NCBI GenBank assembly: GCA_014529385.2
Contig: CM043949.1
Coordinates: 146,303,350-146,367,349, forward strand
DNA: 64,000 bases
Direction: 5' to 3'
Source of the DNA: Adiantum capillus-veneris
Lineage: Eukaryota; Streptophyta; Polypodiopsida; Polypodiales; Pteridaceae
The position numbers were made by a program, and so were the translations under genes. How positions within the stretch are numbered: the first letter of the stretch is position 1; each line of letters starts with the position of its first letter. Below, piece by piece: positions 30,991 through 42,275 of the stretch. The notes beneath the pieces are model-generated. The model searched no databases. It was not told the DNA's origin and saw only the letters and a list, made by a program, of their open reading frames with translations.

Positions 30991-32588
30991 TGTAATGGAA
31001 ATGGCCTATGAACTTTGAGAATAGAAAAATTAGGAGTATTAAAGAGAGCATTTCTGTGAGACGACTTTGAGAACATAGGGGCTGAAATTAATTAGTAGTA
31101 GCAACATAACCATTATACTTAATTAACTTGGCATGAACAATAATTTTGCAACAGAGAGAATTAGAGAACTTGACAATAGTTGAGGACTGGGATTTATGTG
31201 GAGCTGGTCCCCCCTCCAATAGGCTTTTGTATAGATTCTCCCACAAAGAGAGACTTGGTACAATACAATCTTTGTGTTATCTTTGACCTTGGTGATGCTA
31301 TGAAGATGGAAAGATTTATGCATCATGAGTATAACATAAACTTTGTAAAAGCATTAACCATCCCCGACCTCAGTCCCAAGGTCTCAAACACCTTCAAAGG
31401 TGGAGAGAGCTAGAGGGGAATGAGGATAGGCAAAGAAAGAAGAATCATTCATTAGAGAAAGAAGTAGTTCCTCACTTATCATCACTCTTCTTGCTTATCT
31501 TAGCATAATACCATAGTAAGGAAGATGGAAAGCTTAAGCATTGAAGCATGGCTCTTGGTTGGATTTGCATTCCATAGCCAAGAGTGTTGGTGTAGGCTCT
31601 CAACTTCTCAATAAGCTTGGAGAAGGAGATGGAGTTCTTGCACTTTCACCAAGTGAGAATGTATGAAAAATGAGTGTGTGAGAGGGTGTATACCCCCAAG
31701 CACACCCATTGCTTGCTTTGGTCGACCCCTCCTTGTGGCTCAAGCTTTAAGCTTATTGGACCCCTCTAAGCCTTGCCAATAACATGACAATGCATCTCAA
31801 GCAACATGGGTAGTCTTTGGTGGACAAGTGTCCTCCTTACCCCTTTGAGAGAGAGAGAGAGATCTTGAAAATATCTAGATATTTTTTGAATTGAACTAAT
31901 AGCTTATTGGACCGCTCTTTAGCCCAACCAATAGGATTCAAGCACACCATGTGGCTAAGCATAGGGAGAGCATGACATGTGTCTTTGTGCCCCTTGAGAA
32001 AGGGAGTGCCCTGTGAGGGGGAGGTTAAGTCAAAGATTCCACTAACTTTGGGGCTTTCCCCCTCCTTTGTAGGGTCTCTTTTTGACTCAAGCCCCTCAAG
32101 CACCTCACCCCCATGCATGGGAAGCTTCTCAAGCACCTTACTCATCAAGCACGACAAGCACCTCAAGCACCTTACTCATCATGCATGACAAGCACCTTAG
32201 TTAGCAAGCACGACACGCACCTCAAGCACCTTAGTCAACAAGCATGAAAAGCACCTCAAGATTGGGCCGGGTTCCCACCTCAATCTCAGTCCTAGCTTAC
32301 ATAAGGTCTAAGGACTTTTAACACTAACCTTTGGAGGTCTTTAATGAAGTAGCCCTAAGGTCTTTAAGCTCCATTAGATGCACGTTGCTCTTTGATAGAC
32401 TATCTCCTTTTGGACCTCTATTTAGATGTAACCATCTCTCCTCTTGGTCCCTTGTTGAGATAAGTTTAGAAGCACTTATTACACATTGCTCTTTGGTAGA
32501 CCATCTCTTTTTGGACCCCTATTGAGATGCAACCATCTCTCCTTTTGATCCCCTATTGAGATAGGTGTCTAGAAGTACATGTCTCTAT

Positions 32589-32590
<2 letters not shown>
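30991..32590 (-). repeat. Gypsy-2 5' LTR (outer end lost)
   Basis: About 1.6 kb related along its length to the Gypsy-4 LTR (40441-42275): shared blocks include taattagcggtagcaacata, cccctccaataggcttttgt and tttaacactaacctttg. A minisatellite of caagcacctcaagcacctta-like units lies at 32100-32265. The outer about 130 bp present in Gypsy-4 is missing; instead the sequence changes to (GA)n and Copia-B. Confidence 0.8.
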
Positions 32591-32644
<54 letters not shown>

Positions 32645-33338
32645 ACATGATATACGTGGTTCACGCAATGTGAGACACATCCATGGGAAAGCAACCACTA
32701 AATGGCTTTAGTACTTCAAACAAGAAGTAGGCTACAAAGGGATTATACCCTTAATAGAGATCCCGCCTTGCTTCACTCTCACCACCACCTCACACACACC
32801 TTGTTGCATCAACTTCACAATGCACCACAATACATTTTTGTGTGTAGAAGAGGCCTCCTTTTATAGGCCAAAAGGGCTACCCTCCCTCATGAGAGGCAAC
32901 CGTGTGTAGCTGCCCTTGTGTAGACAAGTTCAGGTTTGACTCTCCAATGCGCCCATGTGTGGCCGCCCTTGAGAAGGCAAGTCCACCTTGAAATTGGCCA
33001 CTGGCCATTGAATTCGGCCACCAGCTATACCGGCCATTGACTTTCAACCATCGGCCACCGGCCATTGACTACTGGGCCACCGGCCTGGGGCACCGACCAA
33101 CCGACCGACCGTTTTTCGACCACTTTTCGGCCGCCATCCGACCATAAGATTCAGGCGAAAAGGAATGTTTTGACGAACCCAGTCTTGAGCAAAGCTCGAG
33201 ACTGGGCATGAATTTTTGGTTTTTAGATGAGTTATTTTTCTCACGCACGATGGTTTCTTCTCATAGAATGGGGGCCTTACAAATGTGCATTTTTTGTACT
33301 AAAAATTACAAGGGGTAAATCATGCTCCATACTTAACA
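32591..33338 (-). repeat. Copia-B 3' LTR (truncated at its GA tract)
   Basis: On the minus strand the LTR starts TGTTAAGTATGGAGC at 33338 and runs to (GA)n at 32591-32643, where Gypsy-2 LTR sequence begins. The 84 bp beyond the GA tract seen in the other LTR (37349-37432) is absent. Confidence 0.75.
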
Positions 33339-33352
33339 ATCTCCCACTTGGA
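33339..33352 (-). other. Copia-B polypurine tract
   Basis: Minus-strand ccaagtgggagat lies directly before the LTR start TGTTAAG. The usual Copia form is AAGTGGGAGA(T). Confidence 0.8.
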
Positions 33353-33738
33353 GACTGATCTCCACACCAAACCTGTGACTAGCTTCTTATCCTTAAATGC
33401 CGATTGAAGATGAGCAAAACCTTAACTTCTCCTTGTTGACTATCTTTGTATACATGTCTGCAGGATTTCACTTGTGTGCACCTTTCCTAGACTTAGCTAT
33501 CCCTCTTCCAAAAGAGTGCGTATGAAGTGATATATCACTTCAATGTGCTTTGTCCTTGAGTGAAGGGATGAATTCTTCACAAGATGCATGGCGCTTTGAC
33601 TATCATTGTACAAGACGCAATTTTCTTACTTGTATCCAAGCTCCTCTAAGAATATGTGAAGCCACAAAATCTCTTTGTTGGCCTCCGTCATTGCTACATA
33701 TTCTGCTTTTGTGGTAGAAAATGAGACCACTTTTACAG

Positions 33739-33971
33739 CTTTGAAGCCTAGCTTACTGTTGTGCCTCCAATTGTGAAGACATAGCCACTAGCTTTGAAGC
33801 CCAACTTATTATTGTGCCTCCAACTATGAAGACATAGCCAGTAAGGCTTCTTGGAGTATCTTTGTCACCTGCAATATCTGCATCAACATACCCTTGCAAA
33901 AAAATATCAGTGCCTCCAAAATACAAAGCATTTATTTTTGTACCTTTTAGACACCTAAGTATACACTTCAC
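33739..33971 (-). pseudogene. Copia-B RNase H with a 53-bp internal duplication
   Basis: MKCILRCLKGTKINALYFGG, then GYVDADIAGDKDTPRSLTGY and VGGTIISWASKLVAMSSQLE. This is the Copia RNase H pattern. A 53-bp unit (gctttgaagcc ... gaagacatagccac) is repeated at 33739-33790 and 33791-33843, which disrupts the frame after SKLVAMS. Confidence 0.8.
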
Positions 33972-34555
33972 AGCTTACCAGTGCTCTTTACCTCAATTGT
34001 CCATGAATCTACTTACAACTCCCACTGTATGTGCAAATGTATGGCCTTGTCCAGGTCATAGAATACTTTAGAGAACCTATCGTTGCAGCATATGGAACTT
34101 TAGACGTATAGGCTATCTCCTCTTGTGTCTTTGGACACATATAGTTTAAAGTGACTAGCCAAAGGTGTGAAAACTGATTTTGCATCTTGCATTGCAAACC
34201 TTTCTAGTACCTTCTTGATGTAATCCTCTTGAGATAGCTTTATTGTCTTCTTCGTCTTGTCTATCGATATCTTCATACCGAGTACCCGCTTTGCAGTACC
34301 TAAATATTTCATTGAAAAAGATTTAGATAGCTCCTCTTTTAGGTCTTTGATGTCATGCATATTAGCACTTGCAATTAGCATGTAATCAACATACAACATT
34401 AGGATGATGAACTTCCCATCTCCCAAATTCTTTGTGTAGACCAGTGATGTGAGTTGCATCTTCTGAATCCGTGATCCAACATCCATCGATTGAACTTCAA
34501 GTACCATTGTCTTGATGCTTGCTTTAGACCATACAAGATTTTCTTTAATCAACAA
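33972..34555 (-). pseudogene. Copia-B reverse transcriptase, catalytic half
   Basis: KFIILMLYVDYMLIASANMH contains the RT active site, read YVDY where the family has YVDD, so the second catalytic Asp is lost. It continues LKEELSKSFSMKYLGTAKRV, LGMKISIDKTKKTIKLSQED and YIKKVLERFAMQDAKSVFTP. A stop or frameshift near 34552 separates it from the first RT half. Confidence 0.85.
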
Positions 34556-35889
34556 ACCATTTTCTTCTTACCCTTTACTTCATACCCCTTTGGTTGAATC
34601 ATATAAGGTTCCTCCTCTAAGTCACCATGAGGGAACACCATATTTACATCCATTTTCTCAAGATTGAAGTCATGAGCAACCACAAGGTTTAAGAAAAGCT
34701 TATTTGAGTTCATTTTTACAACATGAGAAAATATTTCATTCAAATCAATACCTTTGTTTTGAGAAAACCACCCTTTCACCACAAGCTTGGACTTGCACTC
34801 TTTCTTCTCACCTTCTTCTTCCTTTAGCTTATACACCCATTTGTTCTGCAATGCCCACTTACCTTTAGACAACTCAACCAACTCCCACGTTTGGTTGTGA
34901 TGTAATGGGTCCATCACCACTTGCATGCTCTTAATCCATTCTTCTTTGGATTCATGTTGCATAGCTTCTTTGTATGATCCCGAATCTCTAGAATCTGAGA
35001 CCAAGAGATGGTTGAAGGAAGGAATAAACCTTTCTGAAGGTCTAATTGCTCTTGTAGATCTTTTAGGCATAGGTTGAGGCTCCTCATTTGGTTGACATTG
35101 TTGCACATTGTCATTGCTTACACTCCTTGAGCCTTCACCATCCTCAAGCTCCATGTACGTATCACCCGTATCTTTTGTTTGTTTTCTTTCCAAGTAATCT
35201 TTGTACATATTTTTCTCGTTGAAAATCACATCCCTAATTCTAAAGATTTTACCATCTTCATGATTCCATAGGCGATACCCAAAGTCAACTTCTCCATAGC
35301 CAATGAAGAAACACTTTTTGGACTTTGCATCTAGCTTTGACCTTAGGCTTCTATCTATGTGCATAAAAGCCTCGCACACATACACTTTGAGAAATGCATA
35401 ATTCACCGGTTTATCTATCCATGCCTCTTCTAGAACTCCCCCATCCAATGCCGTTGAGGGTGACCGGTTGATCAAGTACACAAACATACTTACTGCTTCC
35501 GCCCAAAGATCAAGCGATAGACTTGCATGTAGCTGCATGCTTCGTGCATGCTCCATGATTGTTCTGTTCATCCTTTTGGAAATGCCATTTTGTTGAGGTG
35601 TCCTTGGACTCGTTCTTTGCCTTTGAATTCCATTGCTAGCAAAAAATCTTTCAAAATCTTGGCTGCAATATGCACCTCCATTGTTAGATTTGAGGCATTT
35701 AAGCTTGGTACCTGCTTCATTCTCCACAATGGCTTTCCACCTTTCAAAAATGAAAAACACGTCGGATTTATTCTTCATTACATAAACCCATGTTTTCCTA
35801 GTTGCATCGTCTATGAATGCTATATAGTACAATGAGCCACCAAGGGATGGTGTACTTGCAAGACCCAATTCAAATTTACCCTCTTTCAT
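34549..35889 (-). pseudogene. Copia-B integrase and first half of RT
   Basis: A 446-residue open frame. The integrase core reads YYIAFIDDATRKTWVYVMKN (first Asp kept), KCLKSNNGGAYCSQDFERF (second catalytic Asp changed to Asn), and TPQQNGISKRMNRTIMEHA (third catalytic Glu changed to Lys). After the linker (KRSTRAIRPSERFIPS) comes RT: WALQNKWVYKLKEEEGEKKE, SKLVVKGWFSQNKGIDLNEI and MDVNMVFPHGDLEEEPYMIQ. The frame is remarkably open for an enzyme with two of three integrase residues lost. Ends near 34549 at KGKKKMVC. Confidence 0.9.
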
Positions 35890-36205
35890 TTCTGAATTTT
35901 TGATATTTTACCCTCTTTTGTCTATTGTAAACAAAATCTTCACAGAACTCTAAGTCCACTTCTTTCAGATGTGATAGAAGCTTCTGTGATTGAAAGATTT
36001 GCATTCCTTTGGCACTCATATGCCCAAGCCGGTAGTGACACACCACACTGTCAACTTGTGTAGCTATAGTACAAGTTGAAGATTGCGTGTTGACAGTACA
36101 CAAGTAAAGTGTACCTAACTTTTCTCCTTTGGCAACCACCAACGATTCCTTTGAGATCTTCCAATGTTTTTTTTCAAATGCAATGTTGTGACCTTCATCG
36201 TCCAA
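35876..36205 (-). pseudogene. Copia-B pre-integrase region
   Basis: GHNIAFEKKHWKISKESLVV, AKGEKLGTLYLCTVN and VVCHYRLGHMSAKGMQIFQS. This includes the HXLGHMS zinc-site start of Copia integrase. The continuation into the core is frameshifted near 35880. Confidence 0.8.
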
Positions 36206-36702
36206 TTATCCTGTAGAGATTAATTTTTTGTAAAGAGAAGGAACATGCCTAACATCTTTAAGCTGCCAATCATTTCCATTATTAGTTTTGACACAAGCTC
36301 TACCTTTGTCCACAATTTCACAAGGTTCATTATCTCCCAAGTATTATCTTTGGTGTAATCTTGGAAATGATGCTTATGCAGTGTTGCATGGAATGAAACC
36401 CTGGAATCTATTATCCAAGAATTAGACACATTGTCTAATGAGAGAATTAGAGCATCTTGCTCTACTTTACCTGCCACATTGGCCTCCAATGTTGGCTTGT
36501 TGTCTTGAGACTTTGACTCTTCTTCTTCTTGGACCAACAATCCTTCTTGATGTGGCCGACCGTTCTTGCCATAGTTCCAACATTCAAGAATTGACTTTGT
36601 GCGTGATTTGCTCCATTTTGAGCGATCACAACCCTTTTGGTTTGAACCTCTCATTCGATCTTCCCCTGGTTTCCACTGATAGTGCAACACTTGATAATTC
36701 AC
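36206..36702 (-). pseudogene. Copia-B gag end and protease
   Basis: SILECWNYGKNGRPHQEG occupies the CCHC knuckle position (family CWNCGKXGHXXXXC) but keeps only the first Cys. Then SNSWIIDSRVSFHATLHKHH is the protease active-site region, where DSGAS reads DSRVS. Both domains are inactivated. Confidence 0.75.
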
Positions 36703-36860
36703 CTATGCTTCACCTTTGCATTTCCTTGCTTAGGAGAATACCCACAACATCATCAAAGTTAAGAGTTTTTGTGTCAAAAATAGAGTTACTTACAACCATT
36801 ACAAGGCTGTCCCAACTATCCAATAGAGATGATTGTATAAGGAGGGCTCACACTTCATCG

Positions 36861-37130
36861 TCAAAATTGACCTTCAGATTGAAGTTGATTCATGTTGGTG
36901 TTAAAGTTGTTTAGGTTTTCTACAACTGAATCACTCTTTGCCATTTTAAGATTGAACAAGCACTTCATGAGAAATATCTTATTGGATGCCGATGGTTTCT
37001 CGTAGAGGCCGTCAAGTGACTTTATCAGTCCACTGTGGTCTTCATCTCCAAAATTTTGAAGGCCACTGTTGACACCAAGCTTAGCCGGATTGTTCCTAGT
37101 GCCTTTTGGTAAGGAAAATCCATGTTTCAT
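36861..37130 (-). pseudogene. Copia-B gag fragment
   Basis: LIKSLDGLYEKPSASNKIFL, then MKCLFNLKMAKSDSVVENLN and NFNTNMNQLQSEG follow the plant Copia gag (UBN2-like) pattern. The remaining gag is frameshifted towards 37300. Confidence 0.8.
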
Positions 37131-37330
37131 CTATCATTCTTGCAGGCTTCTTTGCAAGATCGCCTAGTGGCAAATGAAGGTCCTTCTGGTAGAGATAGTC
37201 TTCAATCTGCATCTTCTAGTGTTGGTAGTTTTTGCCATAGAACTTCTCAATCTTGAGCTTCCCTTCCTCCGCCATTACTCCCACTCAATTCAAGGAATCA
37301 TTCCCTTGAGATAGTTTAGCTATGAGCAAA

Positions 37331-37348
37331 CCTTGCTCTAATACTAGT
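37331..37348 (-). other. Copia-B primer binding site (diverged)
   Basis: Minus strand ACTAGTATTAGAGCAAGG directly inside the LTR end CCTAACA. It resembles TTGGTATTAGAGC with changes. Confidence 0.65.
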
Positions 37349-37429
37349 TGTTAGGAAATAGGCCGTAGCTAAGTAGATATTAGAGTAGTTTACTTAATGG
37401 AGAAAGATAGTTTTCACACACAAGAGATT

Positions 37430-37498
<69 letters not shown>

Positions 37499-37731
37499 AC
37501 GATATATGTGGTTCACCCAATGTGGGATACATCCACAGGAAAGCAGCCACTTAATGAATTTAGTACTTCAAACAAGAAGTAGGTTACAAAGGGATTATAC
37601 CCTTGATAGAGCTCCCACCTTGCTTTAATGTCACCACCTCACACACACCTTGTTGCATCAACTTCACTATGCACCACAATACATTTTTTTGTGTAGAAGA
37701 GGCCTCCTTTCATAGGCCAAAAGGGATGCCC
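37349..37731 (-). repeat. Copia-B 5' LTR remnant
   Basis: Begins tgttaggaaatagg (the complement of the LTR end), has (GA)n at 37433-37497, then sequence matching 32644-32880, and breaks at 37731 where tgtcctaaaacg starts. Confidence 0.75.
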
Positions 37732-39806
37732 TGTCCTAAAACGTAATAGGATTTTGCTAAAGGCCCAAGCCTAGCAACTTCACATTAAGGGTGAATACAA
37801 AGAAGTAGTAAATATTGGGGTCGCATATTTTTCTAATGTGGATGTGTAATGTAATTTCCCAATTTATTTTAATCCATTATAATAATTATGATGTGTTATA
37901 AGCTCAATAAGAGTTTCAAGCTGTAAAAAGATATCAATTAGTGTGCCTAGGTAGCATGTATAGTAAATGTGGAGTCCTAAAGGCCTTGGGCACCCGAACG
38001 TTTCACATTTTTAGCTCTAGGTATATAAGGCAATGTGTAAATGGAATTGGGATTTTCAACCCCATTTGTTGAGAGCACCTCTAGTGAGAGCTCATGTGGT
38101 GTATAGCTATGGAGTCCTTGAACTTCTTCATGATCACATGACTTGATTAACACTAATCAATTCTCTTGTTTCTCTTTCATTATGCCTCTCTCACTTTTTA
38201 TTGATGGTCTTTGATGCCTTCATTAACTCAATCTTAACTAATTAATTCTCTTGTTTCTCTTTCATTATGCCTCTCTCACTTTTTATTGATGGTCTTTGAT
38301 GCCTTCATTAACTCAATCTTAACTAATTAGTGGTTAATTACTGTTTAATCTTGTGTGATTGTCCTTATTCTTTGTGTGCATGTAGAAGCTTGGTTTCTTG
38401 GTAGATCTATGTGTGTGCACTTGTGGTTAGTGTGTAGCATGATAGGATTAGTGATGTTGTGCATCATTGGAGCCATAAGTGTATTTGATTTAGTTGATTC
38501 ATGTGAGGAGAAGTGGAATTGGAGATTGTCAATCTTGTGGCTTAGCTCCTCCATAGGCCAAGGTCACCTCATAGAGTTAACTATTTGTGCTGCCTTGATT
38601 AGATCACTAATCATGTGTGAGTGTTTCCATGCCCTATCAGGGTAGCTCATCTTTTCGGATTGACATTATTTGGATCCATGCTACGATGGACCCTAACAAA
38701 TGAACGTTAAATATTTCCTTGACATAGGTATATTTTGATAACTTCTCAACTTGGTAGAGCAGGTTCATTGATCTATCATCAATTGTCTCTCAACCTCTTC
38801 AATGTCCATGCCTTCCAAAATCCTCCTGCGAGAAGCCTTTTTTGTAAAAAGAGAGAAGCAAAAAAAGTCATATATTAAGAAAATTCAACCATATACATCA
38901 CTATTAGCAACCAAGTTAGACGAGAGTCAAGTCGACCCTTCTTCCATGAGCCTAAAATTTTAATGTATTCTCATTCTTTTTTTGAAAGCCTTGTAATTAT
39001 TTTGATCATCTCTAACTAAAGATGAACAAGCTCTGAGAAGCTGAGTTGTAAACTCTGTAATGAGTTTGAGTCCTATATGGTCATCCACTGGCCAAGAGAG
39101 CCCTACGTATAAAGCCTAAATTGTTAAGCGGCAAAACACACTTATCATTATCAAGTTTTGAAGAGTTTGAGCGTATGGCTAAGAGTGTCTTCTTTTCTAC
39201 AACTTGTAATCCTCATATGTTGAGTTTTGGTAATGACATTTCAATTTTGAAACTTGCAATGTGTTCCTTGTTTGATGCTCTTTTATTCAAGTATTCTCAT
39301 TGTCGATTCTGTTGTGATTTTTGACTATGCATTAGTAGGCTAAATCTGCTAATTTGAGTGTGTTAATGAGTGTTTTTTGACATTCCGACTATAGGATAGT
39401 GTTCCTAAACCCTAGGGTGACCTTTTTGTGTGTTATGTTGCAGTTTTTGAGACCTAAATTATGATGGATTATGATTTAGGTACCTCCTCAAAATGCGATC
39501 AAACTTGGTAGGTTAATGCCGTAAATGTCCTTGACCTCCCCTTGAAGTTTTATAGCATTTGGATTCCGTTTGAGTGCCTAAATGAGATGATGACTGAGTG
39601 CGGTGATGTAGTACATATGTACATTGCCAAAACTGAGAGCGAGAGATTTGCATGTGTTAGAGTTAGAGTCATTCCGTCAGTTCACTTCTCAAGTTTGACA
39701 CCCTTGAGAGTCTCCATGCCCCATTCAAGTAACTTTGCCAAGTATTGACATTATGCTAGTGCAGAAAAGCTATGCCATAGACGTCCATCATGGCAACTTG
39801 CTAACA
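37732..39806 (+). repeat. Putative LTR of an Athila/Tat-like Gypsy element
   Basis: It starts TGTCCTAAAACG where Copia-B breaks off and ends GCTAACA just before a primer site typical of plant Athila/Tat elements. About 2.1 kb, non-coding. It contains two 85-bp units in tandem (38160-38244 and 38245-38329: attctcttgtttctctttc ... actaatta). No second LTR is available to confirm the ends. Confidence 0.4.
38160..38329. repeat. 85-bp tandem duplication
   Basis: Two almost identical copies of attctcttgtttctctttc through aatcttaactaatta. Confidence 0.92.
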
Positions 39807-39825
39807 TTGGCACCGTTACCAGGGA
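39807..39825 (+). other. Primer binding site, Athila/Tat type
   Basis: TTGGCACCGTTACCAGGGA follows CTAACA. Plant Athila and Tat elements typically have a TTGGCGCCGTTGCCGGGGA-like site here, so this is a mutated version. Confidence 0.6.
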
Positions 39826-40440
39826 TAGTGATCCTTAGGTGGTGAGTGATCGAGAGCCGTAGTTTTACTTAGAAAATTTGATTTTGATTTCCACTACATT
39901 TACACTTTAGCATTCAGGTAGTTGAACACGGGGTCTAATGTTTGGTAGAGCCTAGGATTTGAGGACTCACTAGATCTATTCTCGAGAGGTAAGAGGGTCA
40001 TGAGTGAGATAGCCAAGAGCAATTCATTCTCCGATTTTCTCATTACTTTCAGAGTGCTGTGCCATTTTTCATTTCGACTTCAAATTGTATCACTTTGTTT
40101 ATTTTTCTTTCATGTTTTCTTTCTGCACTTAGGACTAGGATATTTAGAAACTATCACCATCAAATTTGGGCTGAAAGATCATGGCAAAAACTGTTGAAAA
40201 TCGTATTTTGGCCAAAACGACCATAAACTTTGAAATACTAAAAATTTGATGGTCAAAACTCCAAAGCTGATCAAAACTAAAAAATAAGTGCAAAAAAGGC
40301 ATAACTAAACCACAAAGAGTGAATCTTAAAAGTTTCATGCAGATTGGTGGAGAAACATGGATCACAATCCATGACCCCCTGTAATCTTTTTGGCAAGAAC
40401 TGATACCACTTGGTCCAGAGTTATTCCAAAGCTCCAACTA
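39826..40440. other. Leader-like sequence, no gene
   Basis: About 600 bp after the primer site. It contains a minus-strand string gataccacttgg at 40402 that faintly resembles a primer site, but nothing I can assign. Confidence 0.4.
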
Positions 40441-42275
40441 TGTAATTAAAATGGCCTATGAACATTGTGAGAATTTTATGAGACTAATTTGAGAACATAG
40501 AGGGTGAACTTAATTAGCGGTAGCAACATAACCATTATACTTAATTAACTCGGCATGAACAATACTTTTGCAAGAGAGAGAATTAGAGAATTTGACAATA
40601 GTTGAGCACCAGATTTATGTGGAGCCAGTCACCCCTCCAATAGGCTTTTGTATTATGATTTGTCCCATAAAGAGACACTTGGTACAATACAATCTTTGTG
40701 TTCCTCGTGACCTAGGTGATGCTATGAAGATGAAAAGCTTCATGGATCATGAGCATAACATAAAATTTGTAAAATCATTAACCATCCCCAACCTCAGTTC
40801 CAAGGCCTCAAACACCTTCGAAGGTGGAGAGAGCTAGCAGGGAATGAGGGTAGGGAAGAGGAAGAAGAATCATTCATAGGAGAAAGAAATAGTTCCTCAT
40901 GTATCATCACTCTTCTTGCTTAGCATAGCATAATAGCATAGTAAATGAAGATGGAGAAGATGGAAAGCTTAAGCATTGAAGCATGACTCTTGGTTTTATT
41001 TGCATTCCATAGCCAAGAGTGTTGGTGTAAGCTCTCAACTTCTCAACAAGTTTGGAGAAGGAGGTGAAGTTCTTGCACTTTTACTAAGTGAGAATGTGTG
41101 AAAAATGAGTGTGTGAGAGAGATTATATCCCCCAAGAACCCCCCTTTCTTGCTTTGGTTGATCCCTCCTTGTAGGTCAAGCTTTAAGCTCATTGGATCCC
41201 TCTAAGCCTAGCCAATCACATGCACAATGCATTTCAAGAAACATGGGTAGTCTTTGAAACAAGTGTCCTCCTTACCCCTTTGAGAGAGAGAGCTTGAAAA
41301 TATCTAGATATTTGTTGAGTTGAACTAGAAGCTCATTGGACCCCTCTTTGGCCCAGCCAATAGGATTCAAGCACACCATGTGGCTAAGCATAGGGAGATC
41401 AAACTATGTGTCCATGTGCGAGTGCCCTTTGGTTGAGTGGGAGGTGAAGTCAAAGATTCCCCTAACTTTGGGGACTTTCCGCCTCCTTTCTAGGGTCTCT
41501 TTTTGACTCAAGCACCTTACTCATCAAGCAAGATAAGCACCTCAAGCACGACAATCACCTCAAGCACCTCCAGCTTGGGTCAGGTTCCCACCTCAAGCTC
41601 AACCTTAACTTGCCTAAGGTCCTAGGTCTAAGGACTTTTAACACTAACCTTTGCAGGCTTTAATGAAGCTAACCCTAAGGTATTTTAAGCTCCATTAGAT
41701 GCACACTCCTCTTTGATAGACTATCTCATTTTGGACCCCTAGATGTAACCCTCTCTCCTCTTGGTCCCCTGCTGAGATAAGTCTAGAAGCACTTATTAAA
41801 GATTGTGGTATTTGCCTGGGGCAAGGAATAACAACAAAGTAGAAGAAGTGGATGCCATGGGAGTGAAGCATGCTAGGCACGAAGAGGCCTCTCAAAGGGA
41901 GGAGAAGATGAAGGGAAAAGGATAGTCTAGCAAGCATGTGTCTAAGCCCCGACGGAAGATCCACATCGTGGATTTTTTGTTGGGTGAGTATGCTAAAGAT
42001 GTTTTGATGAAGGGTCCAAAAAAAACCTTGCCCCAATTATTCCATCTTGCACCAAGGATGAGGAGACAATGGACAAAAATGGATGCCCTATGGTAGACCA
42101 TCTCCTTTTGGACCCCTGTTGAGATGCAACCATCTCTCCTTTTGGTCCCCTCCTGAGATAGGTCTAGAAGCACATGCTTGTATTCTAGTTCTTGTTTTTG
42201 TTTATTCTCCCACATTAAATGATTGGTTTATATGAGAAAATCATTTGTGTTAGCTAGATATTAGATATTATGACA
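40441..42275 (-). repeat. Gypsy-4 3' LTR (about 1.8 kb)
   Basis: Minus-strand start TGTCATAATATCTAATATC at 42275 parallels the Gypsy-3 LTR start TGTCATAATAATC. The end ...attaattaca is at 40441. Confidence 0.8.

Larger units (their letters stand above)
24245..32590 (-). mobile_element. Gypsy-2: internally deleted Ty3/Gypsy element, split by Copia-A
   Basis: On the minus strand: 5' LTR (32590-30991), tRNA-Met primer site, gag (30700-30039, interrupted, 26627-26022), protease, RT, RNase H start, then an abrupt jump into the middle of a 3' LTR ending at 24245. Integrase is missing. The proteins are close relatives of Gypsy-3. RT has lost its catalytic DD motif. The far (5') edge is lost at the GA tract shared with Copia-B. 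Confidence 0.85.
32591..37731 (-). mobile_element. Copia-B: Ty1/Copia element with both LTRs truncated
   Basis: On the minus strand: 5' LTR remnant (37731-37349), primer site, gag, protease, pre-integrase, integrase, RT, RNase H, polypurine tract, 3' LTR remnant (33338-32591). Integrase before RT marks Copia. All main domains are present, but with substituted active sites and several stops. Both LTRs contain a GA tract followed by near-identical sequence (gtggttcac, cttcaaacaagaagtagg). The left LTR ends at its GA tract. Confidence 0.88.
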
